Part shown: one piece after another, positions 1-7,948 of the stretch
How positions within the stretch are numbered: the stretch's first letter is position 1
Layout of the letters: each line of letters begins with the position of its first letter
NCBI GenBank assembly: GCA_963755985.1
Contig: CAVWLO010000001.1
Location: forward strand, 124,001 to 188,000
DNA from: DASXMT01 sp963755985
Lineage (GTDB): Bacteria; Actinomycetota; Acidimicrobiia; Acidimicrobiales; RAAP-2
Reading direction: 5' to 3'
Length of the DNA: 64,000 nt
Made by a program: the position numbers and the translations under genes
The notes under the pieces: model-generated
Databases searched by the model: none
Seen by the model: only the letters and a program-made list of their open reading frames with translations
Told to the model about the DNA's origin: nothing

Positions 1-278
1 CGAAGTCCACCTCCCGCCACGTTCACGAGCAGGGCAAGCGGTCCCATCGCTTGAGCCGCGTCAATGGCGGTAGCGACATCATCATCGTTGGTGACGTCTC
101 CCTCTACCGCGGCCGTCCCTTCTCCGATGTCGACCGCCAGAGCCGTCGCTCCCTCCCGGTCACGGTCGAAGATCGCTACGTACATGCCGAGATCGACAAG
201 CTGACGGACGGTGGCGGCGCCCAGTCCGCCGGCTGCACCGGTGACCAGTGCAGAGCGTCCGTCGAGATCCATCGGCAT
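1..278 (-). CDS. Short-chain dehydrogenase/reductase, N-terminal part (runs off window)
   Basis: This is the first 92 codons of a classical NAD(P)-dependent SDR. The Rossmann glycine motif TGAAGGLG lies at residues 13-20 after a short polar start, a GDVTN acidic stretch follows beta-4, and LLVNVAGGG near residue 85 stands where NNAG normally is. The catalytic Ser-Tyr-Lys would lie outside the window. The ATG at 278 shares its A with the TGA of the mini-ORF upstream (TGATG), so it is probably translationally coupled; an in-frame ATG two codons on is an alternative. The opening resembles HSD10-type 3-hydroxyacyl-CoA dehydrogenases, which would suit beta-oxidation, but the substrate cannot be read from this part. 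Confidence 0.8.
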   Translation of the reverse strand, partial: MPMDLDGRSALVTGAAGGLGAATVRQLVDLGMYVAIFDRDREGATALAVDIGEGTAAVEGDVTNDDDVATAIDAAQAMGPLALLVNVAGGGL

Positions 279-445
279 CAGTGCACACGCCGATCTCGAT
301 CGGTCCGGTTGCCGGCGCGCAGGTCGCCCAACTGTGCGGCCGTCTCCACGTCACTGTCGATGCATAGGCACGCTCTGTCGCCGTTCCGATCGGGGGCGGC
401 AATCACCAGGCCGGGAAGGAACCGCGGGCGATAGAGCTCGTTCAC
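278..445 (-). CDS. 55-residue mini-ORF, possible remnant of an acyl-CoA synthetase
   Basis: The GTG start at 445 overlaps the stop of the phosphotransferase gene (GTGA) and its TGA overlaps the SDR start (TGATG), so it fits the operon exactly. The peptide begins VNELYRPRFLPGLVIAAPDR and continues with a DR-x-CLCID and TAAQLGD pattern, which resembles the first 40-50 residues of AMP-binding synthetases (DRPAL...T-x-AQL). The tail is Arg-rich and unlike any domain I know. I infer either a small real protein or a synthetase gene whose middle has been lost while both junctions stayed. No core adenylation motif is present, so catalytic function is unlikely. Confidence 0.45.
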   Translation of the reverse strand: MNELYRPRFLPGLVIAAPDRNGDRACLCIDSDVETAAQLGDLRAGNRTDRDRRVH

Positions 446-1521
446 CGGGCCAGCGCCTCCTTGACCTCGCGGATCCGCTCGGTATGAGGTAGGACTGGCC
501 CCGATTCGAGGGGCTCGTCGACGCCCAGCTCGTGGAGGGCTGCTCGGGAGATCGGCTCGATGGCATAGGTCATCTCCATCAATCGCAAGTCATCGGAGTA
601 GCCGGCGTCGAAGAGATGGCCGCCAACCAACAAGATGACCGCCATCTTCAGAGCCTGAAAGGCTCGATACCACGCCCGGTGATGGGCTGCGATGCCGGTG
701 AGCTCTTCCCAGCGGGCCACGAACTCGTCGGTAGACAGCGCACCGGGCATGGACGTAAACGAACCCATTGTCCAGACCACCTCGGCCCACCCGATATCAG
801 CCAATGGGTCCCCGACAGACGCCATCTCCCAGTCCAACACGGCACTGACCTCGGAGCCCACGAAGGCGAAATTTCCGGGCTTCGGATCACCGTGGATGAG
901 TGTCCGTGCCGGGCTCCGGTCTGGTTGATGTTCAGAGATCACCCCCACCAATCGCTCGAGGGCTGGCAGGGGCCCGCGCTGAACCCGTCGGATTTCTCCG
1001 GACCAGTGCTCGAGCTCGCGCTCCAGGTATCGATGGCCATCGGCGATCGCCTCGAGACCGGTTGCTCGCAGGTCCACAGTGTGGACGGCGGCCATCTGGT
1101 CGACGATGCCTTCGCACATGCGGCGGATGCGCTCTGGATCGCTGGCCAGCTCCTCGGGCACGTCCCGTTCATAGACGGTACCGGGCAGCCGCTCCATGAC
1201 GTAGAACTCCTGGCCAAGTACCTGGCCCGACGGTTCGAGCCAGTAGACGCGGGGCGCCCGCACTGCCGTGGACTCCAGGCCGCGGAGCACCTCGAATTGT
1301 CGCTGCAGATCGTAGGGCTCGAGCAGACCGGGTGCGGGCGGGCGGACCCGGATGACGACGTCCTCGCAGTGGTCGCCGGCGCCATCCGTCCAGATCAAGG
1401 TCAAAAGGAGGGTTTCGGCCGAATGCCCCATCTCGACACGATCGAGACCTTCGATATGGAACCCCTGGGCATTCGGGACCTTCTCGGTGAGCCACGACGC
1501 CAAGCGGTGCTCGATGTCCAT
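442..1521 (-). CDS. Phosphotransferase-family protein (APH / ACAD10-like kinase fold)
   Basis: A 359-residue protein of the aminoglycoside phosphotransferase (APH) superfamily. The catalytic loop HGDPKPGN is at residues 210-217 and the metal-binding DWE at 230-232, both intact. In actinobacterial lipid and steroid clusters such proteins sit beside acyl-CoA dehydrogenases; the mammalian ACAD10/11 kinase domain phosphorylates 4-hydroxyacyl-CoAs, which is a reasonable but unproven model here. Start chosen at the ATG that shares one base with the P450 stop (TGATG at 1519-1523), which indicates coupling; upstream in-frame codons lie inside the P450 gene. Part of the leftward operon 3969-1. Confidence 0.85.
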   Translation of the reverse strand: MDIEHRLASWLTEKVPNAQGFHIEGLDRVEMGHSAETLLLTLIWTDGAGDHCEDVVIRVRPPAPGLLEPYDLQRQFEVLRGLESTAVRAPRVYWLEPSGQVLGQEFYVMERLPGTVYERDVPEELASDPERIRRMCEGIVDQMAAVHTVDLRATGLEAIADGHRYLERELEHWSGEIRRVQRGPLPALERLVGVISEHQPDRSPARTLIHGDPKPGNFAFVGSEVSAVLDWEMASVGDPLADIGWAEVVWTMGSFTSMPGALSTDEFVARWEELTGIAAHHRAWYRAFQALKMAVILLVGGHLFDAGYSDDLRLMEMTYAIEPISRAALHELGVDEPLESGPVLPHTERIREVKEALAR

Positions 1522-2720
1522 CAGCTGGGGGTGAAGCGAATGCGGATTCGGTCGAACGCCCGGGCGAAGGTGGCTGGGATGATCTTCGGCTCGTCCGGGT
1601 CGACCAGCTCCCAATCTGGCATCCTTCGGAGGATCTCCTCGAACATGACCCGGATCTCGAGCCGGGCCAGGTGCGCCCCCAGGCAGAAGTGGGTCCCGAA
1701 TCCGAACGCAACATGGCGGTTGCCGGCTCTGGTCACGTCAAGCACGTCGGGCTGGTCGAATGCCCGAGGATCGCGATTCGCTGACGCATAGAGCAAGAGG
1801 AGCTCCTCACCGGCCCGAATCGGCTGACCGTGGAGCTCGTGGTCCACGGTCGCCGTTCGGCGCATGTTGAGTATCGGGGACACCCAACGGATGAACTCCT
1901 CGACCGCAGTCGTGGCCAGAAGGTCCGGATGATCCAGCAGCACCTGTCGCTGATCGGGTTGCAGCCCCAGCTCCCGGATCATGGAGCCGATGACCGTGCG
2001 GGTCGTCTCCGCGCCACCGTCAAGGACCAGGACCGTCTCGTCGAGGACACGCTTGGTGTCCCATCCCTCAGTGTGGGTCCACTTCGATATCAAGTCATCC
2101 TTGGGATCGGCGCGTCGCTGTTCTATCAGTGCCACGGTGACGCCCGCCCACTCCTCCATGACCGGGACGATCTCGGGAGGCGTGATATGCGGTGGCCCGG
2201 AAGGTGACGTCTGCCCGGCCAGCATCATCACCTGCTCCGACCAGTAGCGGACACGTTCCCACATCTCACCGGGGTAGCCGAGTAGTTCGCCTATCATCAT
2301 CGCCGGTAGGCGCGAGGCAATGGACTCGATCGCCTCGCACTGGCCCAGCGGCAGGACGGCGTCGAGGATTCCGCTGACGATCTCGCGAATGTGATCTTCG
2401 TGGCTCCGCACCCTTCGAGGGGTGAAGCGCCGGGCAACCAGATTGCGCTGAGCCTGGTGGTCCGGGTCGTCACTGTTGATCATGGAATGGTCATCAGACT
2501 GGTCGAGGTGAGGGCGGGAACCGTAGAAGGACGAGTACCGCGCACCATCGCGCTCTACTGCCACAATGTCGTCATAGTGGGAGACGGCCCACACCCTTTG
2601 TACTGGATCCCAGAAGACCGGCGCTTCGTCCCGAAGCCATCGATAGCTCTTCCAAGGATCGACGTAGAACTCGGGAGCAAGGACGTTGATGGTCGGTCGG
2701 GCCTCGAGCTCGGTGGTCAC
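1521..2720 (-). CDS. Cytochrome P450
   Basis: A 399-residue soluble bacterial class I P450. The I-helix has GGAETTR (oxygen activation), the K-helix EFIR (ExxR), and the haem loop FGFGTHFCLG puts the thiolate Cys at about residue 346. Start is the GTG at 2720, whose GTGA overlaps the stop of the upstream lipocalin-like gene; this leaves a normal P450 N terminus (TTELEARPTINVL). No ferredoxin or reductase gene is adjacent, so redox partners must come from elsewhere. The FadD17-like synthetase and dehydrogenase pair nearby suggest hydroxylation of an alicyclic or branched lipid. Confidence 0.93.
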   Translation of the reverse strand: MTTELEARPTINVLAPEFYVDPWKSYRWLRDEAPVFWDPVQRVWAVSHYDDIVAVERDGARYSSFYGSRPHLDQSDDHSMINSDDPDHQAQRNLVARRFTPRRVRSHEDHIREIVSGILDAVLPLGQCEAIESIASRLPAMMIGELLGYPGEMWERVRYWSEQVMMLAGQTSPSGPPHITPPEIVPVMEEWAGVTVALIEQRRADPKDDLISKWTHTEGWDTKRVLDETVLVLDGGAETTRTVIGSMIRELGLQPDQRQVLLDHPDLLATTAVEEFIRWVSPILNMRRTATVDHELHGQPIRAGEELLLLYASANRDPRAFDQPDVLDVTRAGNRHVAFGFGTHFCLGAHLARLEIRVMFEEILRRMPDWELVDPDEPKIIPATFARAFDRIRIRFTPS

Positions 2721-3886
2721 GCGTGGGTGACCTTCCGGTCGGACTCGGCGCTCAACCCGAGCTCGGGCCACTCACCGGTGATGATGCTCTCCATGATTCC
2801 GTAACCGACCGAGTCGCCCTCCCGTACCCGGATCGGCGTGTCCCGCAACTGGCCCAACTGGCCCAGGTGCTCGTCGTCCCAGCAGTCGAGGATGTGCTCC
2901 CCGTCGAGCTGCAGCGGACCCATCCACGACCCGTGGATGTGGCCCTGCCAGGAGCCGTAGCCGGCTGTCTTCAAAAAAAAACCAGATTGACCCAGCGCTT
3001 CGACCGTGATCACCCGCTCTTCGCCGCTCTCCATGACCAAGTGCAGCTCACCACCGTGAACGAACCGAGTGCGGGGGTCGTATCGCATCTGGGGCTGGGC
3101 CGACAGGACGCGCTGCTGACCGCCCTCACTCTCGTTGACATAGGCCGACGTGTACTTCCACGCACCGCCGGTGATGAAAAGCGCAGTCTCGTAGTAGGTG
3201 CCATCGGGCCGGCGAAAGAACGAGGGCGTCCACTTCATGATGGCCCGAGCCCCAGCGCTCCGATCGATGGCCGACGTCGCTCCGATCAGGTCGGTCGGCG
3301 CGGCGCCGACGCCCTGACGGACGCCCCACGAGTGGTCTCGAAAGCCGAAGGCGTTCTCATCCCCGAGTTCGAAGGTCTCGCCGTCGACGCTGATCCAGCC
3401 GGTGGCCCAACCGCCCTGGTGGTAACGGATCACGTTCACGTCCACTCGGTTCGTGCGGCTGTTCCGGACCAGGTTGCGATCCTCGAAGAACGGAGGGGTC
3501 ACCCCTGCCAGCACCACATCGAACGAGATCGGCTGCACGTCGTTGGCTTCGAGCCGGACCCGCACCTGCCCCAGTGGCTCGATGACCTCGTAGACGATCG
3601 GGCCGACTGCCGATTCCTCCGGGACCGAGCGAAGCTCACGGCTGCCGCGCACTGTCCACTGCTCGCGGCGGCGCGAAACCCCAGCAAATCCATCGATGAC
3701 ACCTCGATTGTGGTATTTGCCCAGGCCGAAGTCCAGCTGCACCGACCCGTCAGCTCGAGCGATGGAAACCCAGATCTTCTCCGTCCAGGAGTAGTCCGAT
3801 TCGCAGACGGTCGCGAATGTGTCGACGATCTGGTGATTCAACGTCTCGTCAGCCCCGCGCAGGGCGCCGATATCGCGAATGGCCAT
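2717..3886 (-). CDS. AttH/CrtC-like lipocalin-fold protein (DUF7064 type)
   Basis: A 389-residue protein with the FRDHSWGVR motif in the centre, typical of actinobacterial proteins with a double lipocalin-like (AttH/CrtC, DUF7064) fold found next to lipid and steroid catabolic genes. Function in this family is not established; CrtC relatives hydrate double bonds of carotenoids. The ATG at 3886 is preferred over the GTG at 3901 because it follows the stop of a short ORF by six bases and starts the conserved AIRDIGALRG segment. The gene contains a run of nine A on the + strand at 2973-2981, odd in such GC-rich DNA, but the frame is open across it. Confidence 0.7.
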   Translation of the reverse strand: MAIRDIGALRGADETLNHQIVDTFATVCESDYSWTEKIWVSIARADGSVQLDFGLGKYHNRGVIDGFAGVSRRREQWTVRGSRELRSVPEESAVGPIVYEVIEPLGQVRVRLEANDVQPISFDVVLAGVTPPFFEDRNLVRNSRTNRVDVNVIRYHQGGWATGWISVDGETFELGDENAFGFRDHSWGVRQGVGAAPTDLIGATSAIDRSAGARAIMKWTPSFFRRPDGTYYETALFITGGAWKYTSAYVNESEGGQQRVLSAQPQMRYDPRTRFVHGGELHLVMESGEERVITVEALGQSGFFLKTAGYGSWQGHIHGSWMGPLQLDGEHILDCWDDEHLGQLGQLRDTPIRVREGDSVGYGIMESIITGEWPELGLSAESDRKVTHA

Positions 3887-3891
3887 CGGCC

Positions 3892-3969
3892 TTATACCCA
3901 CCAGGGCTGGACCGCCCAGAACTGCCTGGCCACCACGAGCCGCATCCGGCTGAAATCGAAAACAGGCAT
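3892..3969 (-). CDS. 25-residue short ORF with strong RBS (leader peptide or gene remnant)
   Basis: ATG at 3969 is preceded at 8 bases by GGAGG, the best ribosome site in this intergenic space. The peptide begins MPVFDFSRMRLVVARQF and ends Trp-rich at a TAA just before the ATG of the lipocalin-like gene. It may be a leader peptide that couples translation, or the surviving start of a deleted gene. I recognise no family. Confidence 0.35.
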   Translation of the reverse strand: MPVFDFSRMRLVVARQFWAVQPWWV

Positions 3970-4068
3970 CTTGGAGTCCTCCGTCCTACGATCTGTTCCA
4001 ACGATAACCGGGCTAAGAGGAATCCACCTAGCGATAGCAACGTCGAATATCACCGTGGCCTCTAGTAT

Positions 4069-4080
4069 GACATCGATATC
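4069..4080. promoter_or_regulatory. Putative operator, copy 1 (GACATCGATATC)
   Basis: This is a 5-2-5 inverted repeat, GACAT-CG-ATATC, between the divergent genes at 3969 (left) and 4136 (right). Eleven of the 12 bases match the consensus seen at five other promoters up to 17.9 kb allowing Y/R exchange. It lies 56 bases before the start of the synthetase, a position suited to repression. The AT-rich bases after it at 4085-4102 could hold the promoter. Confidence 0.6.
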
Positions 4081-4135
4081 GACATTGGTTGAAGTATTTT
4101 TGTGAGACCGAACCGAAAGCTCTGGAGATTACCGA

Positions 4136-5749
4136 ATGACCGCGGCAGAACTTCTCCTGCAGCACCGCCGGCGCGATGCGATCGGGCTGTACTTCGAGGA
4201 TCGGACAGTGACGTATCGGGAGTGGGTCGACCAATCGATCCGGCGGGCTTCCCTGTGGCAGGACATCCGAGATGCCGACCGGCCGCCCCACATCGGAGTC
4301 CTCCTCGACAACAGCCCTGACTTCCTCTATTGGTTAGGCGCGGCAGCCATCTCGGGAGCAGTGATCGTGGGCATCAACTCCACCTACCGTGGCGACGAGC
4401 TACTCCAACTGATCGATCACTCCGATTGCCAGGCCATGGTGACATCCAACATCTACGGCGGACTACTCGACGAAGCAGGGTTCGCCATGGACCCCGGCCG
4501 AGTGCTCCGCACCGACTCGGACGAATATCAGGCACTGGTGGCCGGTGCCGACGGATCGGATGCCGTCGTCGCCTCCCCGCAAGATGACGATCTCTTCCTC
4601 CTCATCTTCACCTCGGGCTCGACCAGTTTTCCCAAGGCCGTGCGCTGCACCCAGGGACGTTTCGCCCGAACCGGCGGGCACGTGGCCGCGGTGGCCGCCC
4701 TCGCCGACGGCGACGGCGTGTACTCTCCGCTCCCGTTCTTCCATTCGAGCTCCCTGTTCACCGGGCTGGCTTCGTCACTGTCAGCGGGCGTCGCCCTGGG
4801 AACACGGTCAACGTTCTCTGCGTCGAGAACGATGGATGACATCCGGCGCATGGGGGCGACCCTCATGACCTATACGGGGAAGGTATTGAACTACATCTTG
4901 GCTGTGCCCGAGCAGCATGACGATGACCAGAACCCCTTGCGACTGGCCCTGGGAAACGAAGCGTCGGTCAGCGATATCCACTCCTTCGCTCGTCGATTCC
5001 ATTGCCAGGTCCGTGACAGCTACGGCTCCACCGAGGGAGTCATCATCATCCGCCGGGACGCCTCCATGCCGGAGAGCGCGCTGGGCACCGCCGACGATCA
5101 CATCGTGGTACTCGACCCAGAGACCGAAAGGGAGTGCCCTCGCATCGAGCGCGCGCCAGACGGAGCGATCCTCAACGCCGCCGAGGCAACCGGTGAGATC
5201 GTCGACCTGAATCCCGGCCGAGGGTTCGAGGGCTACTACCGGAATGAGGAGGCGACCAACGAACGCTTCCGTGGAGGGCGCTACTGGTCCGGAGACCTCG
5301 CCTACCGCGATGCCGACGGCTGGTTCTACTTCGCTGGCCGGTCCAACGAGTGGCTACGGGTGGACGGCGAGAACTTTGCCGCCGGGGTGGTCGAGTCGAT
5401 CATCGGGCGATTCAGCCCGGCCCGCACCGCGGTGATCTACGCGGTGCCTGACGCGCCAGTGGGCGACCTTGTCATGGCTGCGCTCGAACTTGACGAGCCC
5501 GGCACCTTTGACATTGTGACGTTTGACGAGTTCCTGGCCGCCCAGCCCGACCTCGGGCCGAAATGGGTACCGACGTTCGTCCGTCTCAGCACGGAACTGC
5601 CCAAACTGGCCAGTCTCAAGGTGGACAAGACTCGGCTACGCGGCGAGGCGTGGCTCATCGATCCGGTCTACTGGAGGCCGACCCGAGGAGAACCCCTCCG
5701 CCAGCTGAGCGCCACCGACCGGCTGCGTTTGGCTGTTCGTCTCGCCTGA
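4136..5749 (+). CDS. FadD17-like acyl-CoA synthetase
   Basis: A 537-residue AMP-forming acyl-CoA ligase. The phosphate loop TSGSTSFPK is at residues 159-167, the adenine motif SYGSTEG near 300, and YWSGDLAYRD with AGRSNEWLRVDGEN gives the hinge. From memory of the family it is collinear with mycobacterial FadD17 (GVLLDNSPDF, YTGKVLNYIL, GLGxKWVP-type C terminus); FadD17 activates steroids with shortened side chains. The ATG at 4136 is the first of the conserved frame. The gene is transcribed away from the P450 operon under putative operator copy 1 and converges on a heteromeric acyl-CoA dehydrogenase pair, the same neighbourhood logic as fadE26-fadE27-fadD17 in Mycobacterium. Substrate assignment is inference. 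Confidence 0.88.
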   Translation: MTAAELLLQHRRRDAIGLYFEDRTVTYREWVDQSIRRASLWQDIRDADRPPHIGVLLDNSPDFLYWLGAAAISGAVIVGINSTYRGDELLQLIDHSDCQAMVTSNIYGGLLDEAGFAMDPGRVLRTDSDEYQALVAGADGSDAVVASPQDDDLFLLIFTSGSTSFPKAVRCTQGRFARTGGHVAAVAALADGDGVYSPLPFFHSSSLFTGLASSLSAGVALGTRSTFSASRTMDDIRRMGATLMTYTGKVLNYILAVPEQHDDDQNPLRLALGNEASVSDIHSFARRFHCQVRDSYGSTEGVIIIRRDASMPESALGTADDHIVVLDPETERECPRIERAPDGAILNAAEATGEIVDLNPGRGFEGYYRNEEATNERFRGGRYWSGDLAYRDADGWFYFAGRSNEWLRVDGENFAAGVVESIIGRFSPARTAVIYAVPDAPVGDLVMAALELDEPGTFDIVTFDEFLAAQPDLGPKWVPTFVRLSTELPKLASLKVDKTRLRGEAWLIDPVYWRPTRGEPLRQLSATDRLRLAVRLA

Positions 5750-5849
5750 GCAACAGGTTTCAGTCAGCCGGTTGGTACCAGCCTTTTCAAAGAACATCAC
5801 CATGACACCGTGGGGGTCAACGGGTGGAGCAGGGCGAGCGCTTGCTGAC

Positions 5850-6788
5850 TCACAGCACGCCGACGCGGCGCAGAGACTTTCCGACGTTGAGCGCACCCAG
5901 TTGGGTAACCAGTTCGTGATAGCTCCCGAAGAGGGCGTCCAGGGTGAGAGCCCGACGGTGGTAGCGATGGTGGTCGTGCTCCCAGGTGAAACCGACCGCC
6001 CCCAGCGTCTGGAGGGTCGACTGGGAGACGCGGCGTGAGACCCGTCCTGCCAGCGCCTTGACCAGCATCGCATCCTGGGCCGGATCCGCTTCGACCAGGC
6101 GGACACACTGCCCCATGACCACGTCACAGCAGTTGCGGAGGCCCACCAGCTCAACCTCCGCAGCTGCCAGCATCTGTTGCACTGCCTGAAAACCGCCAAT
6201 GGGCGCTCCGAACTGCTTGCGATCGAGGGCGTAGTTGACGGCCACGTGCATCAGTTGTTCGGAGACTCCCAAGAGCTCATGGGCAGCGGCCAGGCGGGCG
6301 AGGCGATCGGCATCGAGTCGGCGACCAGGCAGCTCGTCGATCACCAGGTGGTCGAGCAGGCCGATGTCCGCGGTCAAGTTGAGGCATGCCGGATCAAGCG
6401 GCTGGGTACCAAACCGCACAAAGGCTGTGGGACTTCCGACCAATAGCGCGTCTCGCCCGATGTCCACCACGATCCGCTCGGCCTGGTGGCAGGTGGCACT
6501 CACGGTGGCCGTGATCCGCTCCCCTTGGCGCCGGGCCCGATATGCAGCGATTGTCCCGAGGTCCCGAGGGCCGTCAGCCGCGCCGAGCCGCTGGGCCATG
6601 AGGATGCCAATGGCCGGTGTCATGGCCAAACTTCGACCCTGGGCCCGAAAAAGGGCGGCGAACGCCAGTGCGCTGTATTCGTCGGACAGATCGAGGGACG
6701 GCATCCACTCGAGTTCGATCAGCGCCTCGGTTCCGGAGCGACTTCGTCGAAGCACGGCCTCCGCCGTACCGGTGAACTCGTCATTCAT
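5850..6788 (-). CDS. Acyl-CoA dehydrogenase, short subunit of a heteromeric pair
   Basis: 312 residues with the C-terminal helical domain of acyl-CoA dehydrogenases (YALDRKQFGAPIGGFQAVQQ, then LGAVGFTWEHDHHRYHRRA) but a shortened, divergent N-terminal half that lacks the WCQGFSEPDAGSD flavin loop. This is the pattern of the smaller subunit in actinobacterial alpha2beta2 dehydrogenases such as ChsE1-ChsE2 or FadE26-FadE27, where FAD and substrate sites form between two different chains. ATG at 6788 overlaps the partner stop (ATGA), showing tight coupling. It is likely to desaturate an acyl-CoA with a ring-bearing or branched chain. Confidence 0.88.
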   Translation of the reverse strand: MNDEFTGTAEAVLRRSRSGTEALIELEWMPSLDLSDEYSALAFAALFRAQGRSLAMTPAIGILMAQRLGAADGPRDLGTIAAYRARRQGERITATVSATCHQAERIVVDIGRDALLVGSPTAFVRFGTQPLDPACLNLTADIGLLDHLVIDELPGRRLDADRLARLAAAHELLGVSEQLMHVAVNYALDRKQFGAPIGGFQAVQQMLAAAEVELVGLRNCCDVVMGQCVRLVEADPAQDAMLVKALAGRVSRRVSQSTLQTLGAVGFTWEHDHHRYHRRALTLDALFGSYHELVTQLGALNVGKSLRRVGVL

Positions 6789-7948
6789 GAGGGGAGGCCG
6801 AGGAGGAAGCGGGCAATGGTCATGTACTGGATCTGCCTGGTGCCCCCATAGATGGACACGGCCCTCGAGAACAAATAGTCCTCCTGCCAAGTATCGGCAT
6901 CATCGATACCGATGCCCAGAGCCAGATCAGATCCCAAGATGAGCTGTGCCGCGTCGTATAGGTTTTGCTCAGCCGTGGTCAAAAGGCTCTTGGACGGAGC
7001 CGCGGCCGGCCCCATGAATCGACCGTCGGCGAGCTCCCGAACCGCATGGGCAGACGTTGCCCGAAGAGCGAACAGGTCAAGAACGACATCTCCCATGACC
7101 GCCGCCGCCTCGGGTGTCGCAGTGATGGCTAACCGATCGGCCGTGGCCAGAAGGCGGGTCTGGCGAAGCCACGCGAAGGCAGCCCGCTCGCAGGACAACA
7201 CGTCAAGTGCGAACGCCCAGCCAGTGCCTTCCTCACCGATCCGGTCCGCCTCGGATACCCACACGCCGTCAAAGGAGACTTCAGCGAGCTCGTCAGTACC
7301 ATTGGCCTGTCGGATGGGGCGCACACGTACGCCGTCCGATCGCAGGTCAACAAAAAAGGCGGTAAGCCCACGATGCCGTTCCTCGGTCGTTCCCGTGCGA
7401 GCCAGGACGCAGCAGCGATCAGCAAACGCGGCCCAGCTCGTCCAGCACTTCGTGCCACTCATCCGATACCCATTGCCGTCACGCGTGGCCGTGGTCCTCA
7501 ATGAGGCCAGGTCCGATCCGGCATCTGGCTCGGAGAAGCCCTGGCACCAGAGTTCTTCCCCCTGCAACAACCGCGTGAGCCGTTCCCCGAAGCGCTGAGG
7601 ATTCCAATGGACAGCCATGGCCGGGGCCAGGATCTCGATGTGCTCGAAGGCACTCCGAGTGGGGAACCCGGCCCGAGCGAGCTCGTCGTAGAACACAGCC
7701 CGGTGAATCGCCGTTCCGCCGAGTCCGCCCAGGTGCTCTGGCCATCCGTACCGTGCCCATCCCGCTTCGTACAGTCTGCGCTGGAGGTAACCAATGCGCC
7801 TGAGCCGCGGCTCGAAGTCGCCTTCGCCTTCGGCCCGCGGCAAGGTCGATCCGTGGTCGACCAGCCATTGCCGGAACGTCCGACGAAATGCCAGCGGGTC
7901 GGACAGACTCACCGCCTCGGGCTCGCCTTCACGAACACGAGAGCTCAC
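6785..7948 (-). CDS. Acyl-CoA dehydrogenase, large subunit of a heteromeric pair
   Basis: 387 residues, full-length acyl-CoA dehydrogenase. The flavin/substrate loop WCQGFSEPDAGSDL is at 134-147, WTSWAAFADRCCVLART forms the beta domain, and the C terminus has IYGGTRQIQYMTIARFLLGLP, the usual FAD-contact GGT-x-QI segment. The GTG start at 7948 overlaps the synthetase stop (GTGA) and gives a family-typical length; a second GTG 12 codons later is possible. Co-translated with the short subunit downstream (ATGA) and with the synthetase upstream, so activation and first desaturation are produced together. Confidence 0.92.
   Translation of the reverse strand: MSSRVREGEPEAVSLSDPLAFRRTFRQWLVDHGSTLPRAEGEGDFEPRLRRIGYLQRRLYEAGWARYGWPEHLGGLGGTAIHRAVFYDELARAGFPTRSAFEHIEILAPAMAVHWNPQRFGERLTRLLQGEELWCQGFSEPDAGSDLASLRTTATRDGNGYRMSGTKCWTSWAAFADRCCVLARTGTTEERHRGLTAFFVDLRSDGVRVRPIRQANGTDELAEVSFDGVWVSEADRIGEEGTGWAFALDVLSCERAAFAWLRQTRLLATADRLAITATPEAAAVMGDVVLDLFALRATSAHAVRELADGRFMGPAAAPSKSLLTTAEQNLYDAAQLILGSDLALGIGIDDADTWQEDYLFSRAVSIYGGTRQIQYMTIARFLLGLPS

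Noticed and set aside
5750..5849. Possible terminator between convergent genes, with TTGGTACCA palindrome
   Set aside because: The palindrome is short and lacks a T run; I cannot support a terminator.
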